Made by a program: the position numbers and the translations under genes. From Hymenolepis diminuta (taxonomy: Eukaryota; Platyhelminthes; Cestoda; Cyclophyllidea; Hymenolepididae), in contig CAADRB010000052.1 of assembly GCA_900708905.1 (NCBI GenBank), positions 731,934 through 795,933 on the forward strand: a stretch of 64,000 nt of DNA, in the 5' to 3' direction. Positions 1-9,863 of this stretch are shown here, piece after piece. Position 1 is the first letter of the stretch, and every line of letters begins with the position of its first letter. The notes beneath the pieces were generated by a model, which saw nothing but the letters and a program-made list of their open reading frames with translations, made no database searches and was not told where the DNA came from.

Positions 1-26
1 CAAGATGGAAATTAGTAGTATCTTAC

Positions 27-280
27 ATAATCAGGGAATTTCTTAAACTTATTTCATCATATAATGGCCTAGAACGGTGCTTTAATCGGTCTTTGAGAAT
101 TTTCAAAAGGGAATATTCACGTAAATTGTCAAAAAATGTGTCATCAGGGTTGTCAAATTCTGCCGACGATATGTCACAATTGAGAAGATTTTGAAGAATT
201 AACTTCCGAACTTGAGATTGTCGTCTGCGATGACTTGCAAGGCGAGAACGACACCGACCAATAATATCATCCACCTGTTC
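27..280 (-). CDS. Partial exon of an unrecognised basic, helical protein
   Basis: On the minus strand an acceptor (ATTATACAG) at 281-289 is followed by an 84-codon open frame beginning EQVDDIIGRCRSRL and ending RNSLI, then a donor-like ATTAT|GTAAGA at 26; without that splice the frame stops at TAA 23-25. The translation is rich in Arg, Leu and Asp, has no membrane segment and looks mostly helical, with a charged patch near SHRRRQSQVRKLILQNLL. I do not recognise the family. The exon starts in phase 0 without its own ATG in this frame, so it is either an internal exon or the first exon after trans-splicing with a leader that supplies AUG. The gene would continue beyond the left edge. The length of the frame and the splice-like borders are seen; the gene is inferred. 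Confidence 0.45.
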
Positions 281-341
281 CTGTATAATTATACATGATG
301 AGTTTATATAAAAAATAAAGGTTGGAAGCATAGTACAGAAG

Positions 342-361
342 TTTATTCGACAAAGTTTATT
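342..361 (-). terminator. Two AATAAA polyadenylation signals between minus-strand genes
   Basis: Read on the minus strand, AATAAA occurs at 361-356 and again at 347-342, some 52 and 66 bases past the stop codon at 413-415. A consensus 3' splice acceptor follows at 281-289, about 55 bases further on. This spacing fits the 3' end of the small membrane-protein gene, with the next exon immediately downstream. Confidence 0.4.
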
Positions 362-412
362 ATCTACAAATGATTATATGACAAAAGAAGACATCAGTCA
401 AATTTCATTCAT

Positions 413-691
413 TTACAAAGGCTCTGGTGGAGCGTTTATGCCGGCATTAATCACGAAGAATCCAAAAATGCCAAGACCATAGAGGCTGACACTTTTGACT
501 AAAGACCTAGATAATAAATAGAAATAATACGCATATTTTACAAACCACTTAAATTGATCCTCATAAATATCATAGAAGAATCCTTTTGATTGTGGCTTCT
601 TCTCAGGTTGCATAGGGAATCCAGCAGGGGCAAACATCACGAAAGTAAAGAGGACTAACTGACGCTCCAAACGATGAACAAAACCAAACAA
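413..691 (-). CDS. C-terminal exon of a small membrane protein, unrecognised
   Basis: A minus-strand frame ends at TAA 413-415 with the residues INAPPEPL. The likely coding part starts after an acceptor near 660 (pyrimidine-rich tract then GCGTCAG) or further upstream. An internal Met begins MFAPAGFPMQPEKKPQSKG, giving about 75 residues. One hydrophobic segment (SLYGLGIFGFFVIN) near the C-terminus and an aromatic stretch (KWFVKYAYYFYLL) before it suggest a small membrane protein, possibly of an organelle. I do not recognise the family. It is followed within 75 bases by two polyadenylation signals and then another minus-strand exon, an operon-like arrangement. The exact start is undecided. Confidence 0.45.
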   Translation of the reverse strand: MFGFVHRLERQLVLFTFVMFAPAGFPMQPEKKPQSKGFFYDIYEDQFKWFVKYAYYFYLLSRSLVKSVSLYGLGIFGFFVINAGINAPPEPL

Positions 692-700
692 GTATTTTAA

Positions 701-3700
701 GAAAATTCAATATAAATACAACTAATGCATTGCTGATTGCCTAAAAATTATTTTTTTCAATATATTCATGGAATGTTAATTTATAATTTCCAGGACTACA
801 GAAAATGCAATAAAATATTATTAACATATACAAAACACGTTATAAAGAGTTGAATTTTGCTTATCTGATGTAATGCTTATTAACATTTATCTTGCAAGCA
901 TTAGTATTACTTGCATGAAGAAGTATCTGTAACAACTAAAATTTAAAAATTATTCTCTTCGAATTAATATGGACTCTAGCAGTAATTGTAAATAATAAAT
1001 TTATTAATAATCAACTTGCCCTTGAGTTTTCATTGGATATGCAAGTTTTTCAAAATATTCTAAGTAGGATGAACATATTTATTTTGTCATTCATCAAATG
1101 AAGCCTTGTACTGAGTGCATCAGGATGAAAGTGAAATTAACATTAAAATTGCTATTTTTATATATACTTATTAGAATACGACTCGCTTTAATTCGGAAGA
1201 ATAAAAAGCCAGATAAGGTAGGAATTAATACAGAATTAACTGTGACTTATGTCGGATTTAAAGATAAAATCTGGTTTTAAAAATTCTGGAATCAATTAAG
1301 TTTTAACGAGATGGAAAAGAGACAAATGCTTAATAACTATTAAAATGATTAATTTTAATAAATTAAAATCTAGTCTACTTTGTTTAAATCATGCCACTAG
1401 TACCCACAGATTTGCTTGTCCTAAACAGCCACAGAATTATTCAAAAAGCATACAAAAGGGACAGACTATAGGTGCGTAGTTTATTTTAGTCTTCGCTCTC
1501 AGTTTTACGTCCATGCAATCTAAACCATAACCAGCTCTCCTTACTGGCATCATTTTTCATTTCTTTATCCGCTATCGTCAAATAGAGTACTAATTTCCCC
1601 GCTTTGATAAAGATCATTTCATTCTGTTAGACTAGTCGAGTTAGATTATAAAAGTAACTTCATTTACAATTATCATTCGTTAAATTAAAAAATTATGGTA
1701 CTTGAATTTTCGCCTAATATTGTCACTTATTAATAATGTAAGGCCGCTGTGACAGCACATCAAATTATCCGCTTAATAAATCCTATAATACCGCTAAAAT
1801 TTTAATGTGTGTTAGAAAGCACAGCATTGCAATTACTGAATTTTATTGAAATCGGGCATAAGTGAAACATGATGGAAATAGATAAAATATCCTTACTCCT
1901 ACTACGCAATCTTCTAAACTAAAATCCAAGAACAATGAAGTTGGATTTTATAGAAACTAACTTATATTAATTTTAAACTTTATATTAAAATATCTCCAAT
2001 AGTTGCTTCATATTTTTCATAGCAATTTTAAAATTGGAAAGTAATACGCAAATTTTAGGAATAACAACCGGATATCATTGCAGAATTAAATATTTTTGGT
2101 ATACTTAATAAATTGTCTACGTGAAAAGAACCATCTAATTTGATCTTTAATACATTCTAATGGAGTCACTGTATAATTTGTCTAGATACCCAACACATGA
2201 ATCCTTGGCAAAAAAATCTTTCCAATTTCTAAAAGTATTGGCAGTTTTGTACTCGTGGGAAGCGGGATAAGGTAAATATCCATTTTTTTGTAAGGGGGTT
2301 ACTTAACGAATATTTAATGAATAACAAATGAAATCCCATCCATGTGAGAAGGTGGGCAGTCATTTTTGTACTGTCCCAAACATGGCAGGATGACTATATT
2401 TTTCGATTTAAGTTGGCTTCATCATGTTTTGCTAAACAAATAAATATTTATCCAAGGATATTACCTTTGGTCACAGAATATGTAAAATAATTCTCAATAC
2501 TGATGAATTTTATTCCTGTATAATCAAAAATTCAAATATGCGTTTATCAGCCTTAATAAAATTGGCACAAGTAAAAGAAAAAAACTTCGGTAAAACGTTG
2601 AAAAGAAGTGGAGAGAGGAACGCACTTTTACAAAATGAAAATGCGGCAAAAGCTCAATGGGCCAAAGTAGATTTTAAATATTTTTATTATATTAATAGTC
2701 TAAAATCGTTGTAATTTTTATTTGACTAAAATTAAAAATTAATATTAAGAATTTTAATTTTAAAATTTTTGATTAATTTGTATTTTCAAACAGGTTTTAT
2801 TACTTTTTATTTTAGCATTTGCTTTGTTTTAGTGCATCATTTAAGTGCACTTTGAGACGCTGTGCATATTAAATGTGTATTTGATTGCTTAATGCGGGGG
2901 ATCTATACATACTCGTACTTCAACTTTTTTTAATACTGTGGAATTTCTATTTCAAATAATACTTTGTAATTACTTCATATGGAATTTTCCACCTTAATTC
3001 ACAGTTACGCATGTATGAAGGTTAGTTTTATTAAAATATTAATTTATCTTTTACATTTACGCATTGTACATTATTTTTAATCGTAAATTTATTCTTACCT
3101 TCCTTTATTAATGTTATAATTGTGCCACTAAATGCTAATAATTCAATCGTATTCTTCTTATATTCCGTCCAAGTGTTCGAGAAATTCTCAATTAATACAA
3201 CCATTAGAATGCCGAAATGTGTACCTTTTATTTTTTCCTGAAAAAATACATTGCTTAATGCAGTTTAGTATCTTGCAGTTATTATGTTTAATATTTAATT
3301 CTTGTTTTTAAAGCTATGCTGAATTTCGTTTCATTTTATCTTGATTTTCTTATTCAATTTATCTCTTTAAGGTTGTCATAGAAAAATTGATGTTTATCTT
3401 AAGAGTTCTACCTTCTTTGGTTTACAGCCAGAAATGGATACTGTTTTTTTCTTTATATCATTTATTTATAATTCGTTAGCATATGAATTTCCATTAACAA
3501 GGCGCTAACATAAACAAAATGACTCATTACTTTCCTTCTCTGTCAGATGTTTTCGATCTTGCATAAATATTATTTTTCCCTCATTTTTTTAAATATAAGC
3601 GTCTTTATTATCTTAATATTTCGTTTCATGTCAAACGATGCCATCAGATTTACGACAGATTTGTTTTCGAGGATCCAAATTAGCGTTTTACAGGGTCACC

Positions 3701-3825
3701 CTTATAGAGCCATTGTTGTTTTTTTTTACTTATTTCCTTTTATTGCTCTTTAAAACTCCCCCTCCCCCCTCCCCTTCTTCCTAAACTCCCCATCTGCTCT
3801 TTGTATACATTCGCTTACATATATA
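701..3825. other. AT-rich stretch, no gene recognised
   Basis: This interval separates the minus-strand exons from the CpG-rich patch. It is very AT-rich with many short T and A runs. The open frames in it (for example 1098-1280 and 3547-3753) are short, hydrophobic translations of T-rich DNA without splice context, and I see no gene. A C-rich pyrimidine tract lies at about 3755-3790. Confidence 0.5.
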
Positions 3826-3829
3826 TTGG

Positions 3830-4135
3830 ATCCATCAATCGATTCGATAGTAGTAGTAGCAGTGGCTCGTTTGTTTGTTTACTTCGTAGTCGGCCTACAT
3901 AAATATGCTACGCGCATGTGTCGTACGTGTCTGCCTGCTGATTGGCTCAGCCACCAAGGCATGCGTAAAACAGGCGCGTACAATAACAAATCGCTACGCG
4001 CTCGCACGACCTTGAAGCGTGCAGTGCGTCAGTAGGGCATTTCGTACCCTCGTATTGGCTGAAGGGACGCGTGGCATGTGCGTGTAGTTGTGGCACGCGT
4101 GTGCACACATTCTCGAGTTATTAATCGTCGACGCT
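3830..4135 (+). promoter_or_regulatory. CpG-rich patch with two CCAAT-type boxes, possible promoter
   Basis: Unlike the flanking AT-rich DNA, this patch is dense in CG dinucleotides (CTACGCGCATGTGTCGTACG, GGGACGCGTGGCATG, GGCACGCGTGTGC). It carries ATTGGCT twice, at 3941-3947 and 4053-4059; this is the CCAAT core with a flanking GC pair. It lies about 5.3 kb upstream of the first recognised exon of the docking-protein gene and about 3.2 kb from the divergent minus-strand exons. A role as transcription start region for the plus-strand gene is inferred; a short frame here (MRKTGAYNNKSLRAR) has no support as a protein. Confidence 0.35.
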
Positions 4136-5079
4136 TTTAGGTGGCGTTTCCTGTGTAGCTAGCTAACTTTGCTTAATAGTCGTAGTTAGGCAAATAGGCA
4201 GGTATATCTGACGTGTTTCGCAGTTCCTTCCGATTATGAAAACTAAACTATTCCTTTTAGAGGCCTACATTTAATTGGAAAATAATCTAAGTGTTCTTTA
4301 TTTCTAATTTTATGGATATCTTGTCACTATGCCTATTGTTGTAATTCTGACTATTGGATTAGTTCATGAATTGACTTTAACTTATCACTTAACTCGGTTT
4401 GAATCATTTCAGTGTTACTGGACTCTACTAAAAATACCATGGACTGATCTTGTTCTTTGGCGGTCCGTTTAATTGAGAGAGTTGTAATCAGGGGAAATAA
4501 GCTAGTTTAAGATATCTCTTCAGCAGTGTCGATGGTCACTACTTCTCTTTCCTCCCCTCATTTCCTTAGACCCATAACGGAATGTTTTTCCATGGCCACT
4601 CTTTGCCGTATTTAAGTTAGTTCTTTACGTTCAAAATCCCTGTGTGTAGGTGCTCGTCTTTCTACAAATGCTTGAGTGTTCGATCAGTATTGTTCATCAA
4701 GTCGTATATATGAATGATCCAAGTCTCACTACAGGAAAATGGAGCCATGATCCAAATAATAAATAAGTGATTTGACTTGTTCAGTCGCTCCGATTTCGGG
4801 TTGCTAGAGCTGAGTCATGCACAAACTTGAGAAATGAGCTAACTTTGCAATAGTATTATATTGACCACAAGGAACATGTTTGACTATTTCTAGTAAGAGT
4901 TAACTGATCTGTGTTAACTTAGGAGTCATACGACTAACAAATTTCAGTTCCGTTTAAATTGGCACCTCAAATCCCTAGAGTATTAACAATAGAAATAGTT
5001 CAGTAAGAGGCGAAACGGAAGATCAAAAAGGAATGCATAATGAAGGCAGGACATTGGTTTGTCCTTTTTATCATAAAAG

Positions 5080-5630
5080 ATATCCAATGTCCAAATGTTT
5101 CCAGGCTGTAATTTCATTATTTGATCACTGAATTCATATCCAAAATTCTCAGAGCTTGTTGACCACTTGATTCAATTGAATGGTTGGTCATGCCACTTAG
5201 GTTCATCGGTATTTTCTAATAGTCATGAGCAGACAGGCAAGATTGTAATCTATGAAATCTGTAATATAAAAAGTTACCATTTTAATTGTAGGTGCAACTA
5301 AAGTCCGTTAACAGAAAGTCTAATAAATGATAAAGGGAAGTGGATCAAAAATATGTCGAGAGGAACGTCAAGATATCAAGGAGTCGTGTTTCATTTGATT
5401 TGTGTAATTTGGTTGTACAATTCTTATTGAATGAGCAGTTCATGCCCCAAAAATCAAACTTTATAATTCGTCTCCATGGATTGCAGCAAATGCTTATCTG
5501 CAATGTCAGGCATTTATCGAGCGGTTTTAATCTAGAAGGGTCGATCTTGCTGCTTCAACTCATTTTTCGTAGCTTACAGTTTTTGTGAAGTAGAAATGAG
5601 ATAGCTACAAATGTTAAGTTGGCAAAGCTC
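5080..5630 (+). repeat. Repeat family A, copy (possibly two pieces)
   Basis: The block at 5340-5600 reads ACGTCAAGATATCAAGGAGT, then a TTCATTTGATTTG segment, then TTGCAGCAAATGCTTATCTG. These are shared in order with the copies near 6980-7320, 53695-54070 and, on the minus strand, 44220-44600. The preceding piece (5100-5220) resembles the copy at 7530-7640 (TTGGTCATGCCACTTAGG). It is non-coding and heavily diverged. Confidence 0.6.
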
Positions 5631-6979
5631 TGTAAGCTAGGTTCATACGCCGAAGTGTACCAGATTTTACACTGCTCTAGCGTCTTAATAATTCATTGGA
5701 GCGCACTCAACCGTTTGATATTATCGAATTGAAAATTACATATTCTTAAGAGTCATTTTTACCTACCTTTTTTCTAATTTACTTTTAAAATTAACCTTAT
5801 TAAGGTCAGAGAAATCTTTACTATGCTGCCATGAGCTGTGAACTATCGAAAAACTCATCTTGAATCCTCTTTGTAATGGGTAATAGATCATCTACTAACA
5901 TCAATAACTCATAAATGGAAGCCAATAGTACTTGTTTTACTTAACAGTAGCAATTTCGTTTATTTAGCAGTAATTTTTGTCTTTATTTAAAAAAAAATTT
6001 TTTTTCGTCTGGTGTTTAGGTGTGAAACTAAATATTTGAGACTCTCATTTTTCTTCTTTTGTAAATGAGTCGATTGGACATTTTAGAATGGATTTAGTTA
6101 AATGTATTTAATCGAAGTTAGTTTTCCTTCTAAACAGAAATTTGAGTTGCTCATATAAATTTACTCTCTTATAACGCCATTGCATGAATATACAATTTCA
6201 GTAAGATAATATTTAAAATGTACACTCTCCATATTTGGAAATCGTATTGTGTAAAGCGTAGTAAAGTATTCTCTTGCTGAAATTATTGTGTATTTAGCGT
6301 TTGAATTGTGGAAAGGTCGCCGTACTCTCCTCAACTTGAACCTCTTGACACCTTAGTGAATAGGTTATTCAAATCGGTCAATTAAAGACGTAAGCACGTG
6401 AAGAGAATTCGCAGAATAATTAGTTTCACATATTTAAATATTATTATTATTTAAACGAAAATGTAATTGAGTGTAGCGTTGAGTGTAATTACCAATAGTA
6501 ACGATTTATCAATCCAATAAGAAATTGATCCACATGGCAATTTGTAATTTGATTTAAATCTTACTGGGATCAGGTCATGCTCTCCAATTTCATTCCCTCT
6601 TAGTAAAGTGATGTTTATTAATATCCATTTTGTATGTGACATATTAGAAAGTATCATTACCTTTCTCATCAGGCTCTGCCATTTACTTCACATACCAGAA
6701 CGTGAAACATGTTTAATCGTGGGAAAAACGTGTAAGCGTGCGGAAACACAGTAGGTGTTAAGGCCTAAAACTCGTATTCTCAGTTGTATTTGCCAAGAAG
6801 GGTAGAAATGATTTATTGGTCTACCTTCCCTCCTCTTAATCTACTAGATTTGATTGAAATTGTGTCCAGATGTTTCATTATGCAGCTGGGGAATCCTCAG
6901 AATAATATTTAAGGCTAGATAAGTTTGAGGTTAGAAGATGATTTATTGCCTACAGTAATACAAAATTATTTAAAGTTTT

Positions 6980-7320
6980 TAATTGTGGGAAGCAATTGAA
7001 GGTCGAGAACAACGTCAAAATATCAAGGAATCGTGCTTCATCCGATTTGTGGAATCCGGTTTTACCATCTTTATTAAATGGGCGGTTCATGTTCCAAAAT
7101 TTAAATTTCATAATTCGTCTCCTTGGATTGCAGCAAATGCTTATCTACAATATTAAGTCAAGGTTTTAATTAAGAAGGGTCGGTCTTGCCGCTTCAATTC
7201 ATTTTTCTCCCAATGTCTGAGAAGTTGAAATGATCTTACATGATATTTCACAGCTTACAGTTTTTGTATAGTAAAGATGAGACCGCTTCAAAGTTTAAGT
7301 TAACAGAACGTAATAATATT
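6980..7320 (+). repeat. Repeat family A, copy
   Basis: It shares long near-identical segments with the copy at 5340-5600: GTCAAAATATCAAGGAATCG, TTCATAATTCGTCTCC, GCAGCAAATGCTTATC, GAAGGGTCGGTCTTGC and the CACAGCTTACAGTTTTTGTA block at the end. This is the clearest pairwise match in the window and defines the family. Confidence 0.7.
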
Positions 7321-7439
7321 ATTATTATATTTCTTATTATTTTTGTCCATGGCTCTGCAAAGAAGGATAGGATTTGAATAAGTTGAGGGGAATCAGTCAA
7401 ACGAGTGTAATATGTTATGAAACGAGAAAAGGGAGATGA

Positions 7440-7730
7440 TGTAGTCAGGGCATCAGAAATGCTGCTTTATTTGCCTTCTTGGGAATTTCGGGTTCTCGAC
7501 GTTCATTAACTGGCGTCCTAATGTTCAGATTTAATGATTCGACTCCCAGGTTCTTGAGCAAGACTATGTTCATGATCCTCGGAGAACTAATTTCATGGTT
7601 GATCGTGCCACCTCGATTTATTTATACCTCCTTACACCAATGATACTTTTTAAACACAGCAGAGATCACCAGAGTTCACTCAAAGTGAACTTTAATCACT
7701 CCTTTCATGCTATTTAATCCTTTCATAATA
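7440..7730 (+). repeat. Repeat family A, copy with palindromic end
   Basis: It matches the copy at 34255-34540 through GGCATCAGAAATGCTGC, a GACTCCC/GAGTCCC segment and TGGTTGATCGTGCCACCTCG. It ends in GTTCACTCAAAGTGAAC (7674-7690), a 7-base inverted repeat with a 3-base centre, also seen at the ends of the copies near 41030 and 44270. Confidence 0.55.
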
Positions 7731-8599
7731 TTCCACTATTTCCCAATTAATGTTAGTTTCAATGCTTACACTCAATTAGTCATTTCGATTGGATTGTTCA
7801 ACTTGAATCGGACTATTAAGAAATATACATCTATTTTGACTTAAATACAAAATAAATCAACCTGCACGTCTGCGAAGTAGATTTAGATGGCCAATCGTAC
7901 TGGTTAATTCCCGTCAGAAAAGGAATTGTAGAATGCGATCTCAGGTTTCCTTTCCTCTACCCAAGTTAGGAACTCGAGAATATCTGTAATCATTTTCAAA
8001 TGGTACTGTCTTGGCATAACGATATCACATGCTATTGTTTCCTTCGTTTAAAGCTGAGGATATTTTTTCCGATGGTCTATTTTGCCTATGAAAGGCAACA
8101 ACAAAGCCCTCCTGATTGCTATAGCTACTCGACATACATTTGGCAAACATACGAACACGTAAACATAGTTTATTGACTTGTTGGTGGGCGATTTGCTATC
8201 CATTTGGCTTCGCGTTTTAATTCGTAGAAGCGCAGCCATTAAGACTAAAGGTCCAGAAACAGAGAAATTGTTGAAAGCTAAGGGAGGGCGATGAGTCAAT
8301 ATTTCCGGGTTTTTGCATAAATGACCTGCCAGGTATGCGTCTTTTCCTTCCCGATCAGTCTCCTTCCCTTTCGTTTACTAGCATTAGTCCCGATTGCCTG
8401 CTTTTAGTAAAAAATTACGAAGACGGTACTTTCTTTAACATCTCTAATTTTGGGATGGAAATTTAGTCTAAATCTTGTCCTCAAATTAGTGAAAATATAT
8501 TAGCAAAATTAGTTATGAAATGAAGGTAATATTTGTACCAAAGCCCATTAACGATACAATTTGAATTAAGGATTTATAGCCTTCAATATTACACATACT

Positions 8600-8960
8600 A
8601 CGAGTGGAAATTTGAGGATCTTTTTCCTGAAATCGATAATTTCTTCATAGCCCAAGTTGAAATTTTCCATAAGGCATTCATGACTTGAGCATTTGGAATA
8701 ATTACGTTCAGTTGACTCATCTATAAAGGTGTCTGAGTGAGGTATTGCAGATATTGATAAGTATTAGTTTCTCAAACTAGTTTACATTCGTCTTATAGAA
8801 GAGGGTGATATGCGTTCGAATTTGCCAATTTCAATAGATCATGTGGTTGTGCCACTCTCATCTTTGGATCTAAAGAGTTGTCAGTTAATTCTAACTGTGA
8901 CGATGATAAAACTCAATATGTTTTAATCACACTTTAGTTCATAATTTTTGAAGTATCTAA
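8600..8960 (+). repeat. Repeat family A, diverged copy
   Basis: Segments such as AGCCCAAGTTGAAATTTTCC and ATGTGGTTGTGCCACTCTC line up in order with the copies at 5100-5220 and 7530-7650, but identity is low. It is assigned on order of shared words only. Confidence 0.35.
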
Positions 8961-9392
8961 AAATGTAACAATTGCGTTTGTTGGGATTTGGTACTACAAC
9001 GCCTAATCAAATTGACTACTCCCTTCGTTGGGCCGAGAATAGGATTTTACGGTGAAACTAGCGAATGCATATTAACTTCCATTTTGAGAGTGCTTGTGCT
9101 ATTTTGACTTATTTTCATTTCTCTTCTCTAAGTCAAGTATAGACGGTCATTCCGTTGCGTTGTTAATGTCATTTTTTCACTAAAACTGTCAGAAATTAAA
9201 GTAATTACTGCGTTGTCAATTTTCATAACTTATCATCCCAAAACGAGATACAAAACGGACGCCTTTGTCGATACTCGCTATGTAATAGGCTGTGCAATTG
9301 ATACATTAGTCATTAAAACGTAAAAACAGTAGGTATTTACAATAACCTGTAATATTTATGAACTAAAGCATATACGCTACTTTCTATTGTAG

Positions 9393-9863
9393 GGCATGCG
9401 ACGGCGTTACTTAAGTCTGGTAGCCGCACCAGGATTAACTGAGGCTCATCTCCTCATCTACGAGAATGAGGCCAAGTGGGCTTCTTCAAATCCCCCAAAT
9501 TCCTCCCCAAGTACTACTCCTTCACCGAACCGAACCTCCCCGCAATTACTCTCCCCAGCACCCCTTCAGACCATCGAACAGTTTCTTCAAGCTGACGACG
9601 GTTCACGGAAGGGTGCCAAGTATCTAGTGCGTCTGGAGGGTCTATTCTACGCTGGAATTAATCATGTGGGTGTCAATGGACGTCTCTCGGTGACAGCTGT
9701 CATCAAATCGGCACTGGGGAAACTCGTGGTTGGGTCGTCTAAGAGTCAGGATTTGACGTCGTCAGGACGCCATCATCATCAACAACAGAAGGAAACTAAA
9801 AAAAAAGACGCTCAGCAACAGCGGAAATCTGGAGCTCTCTCCTCTGAAGTTGCTGGTAGTGCT
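9393..9863 (+). CDS. Exon 1: N-terminal half of PH domain
   Basis: The exon follows the acceptor TTTCTATTGTAG and ends at GCT|GTGAGT in phase 0. ATG at 9396 is the first Met. The translation opens GMRRRYLSLVAAPGLTEAHL, matching PH strands 2-3 (basic-aromatic, then LLIYENE). After a Ser/Pro/Thr loop (residues 30-58) it resumes with KYLVRLEGLFYAGINHV and GRLSVTAVIKSALGKLVV, further PH strands. It closes with a His/Gln/Lys-rich low-complexity stretch (HHHQQQKETKKKDAQQQ). The codon before ATG (GGC) is in frame, so coding sequence may extend upstream through splicing; PH strand 1 is not here. Residues 1-156 if ATG 9396 is used. Confidence 0.75.

Noticed and set aside
3826..4035. 69-codon frame with MRKTGAYNNKSLRAR in the CpG-rich patch
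   Set aside because: Composition explains the open frame; there is no good donor in phase 0 that would join exon 1, so it was not accepted as the missing N-terminal exon.
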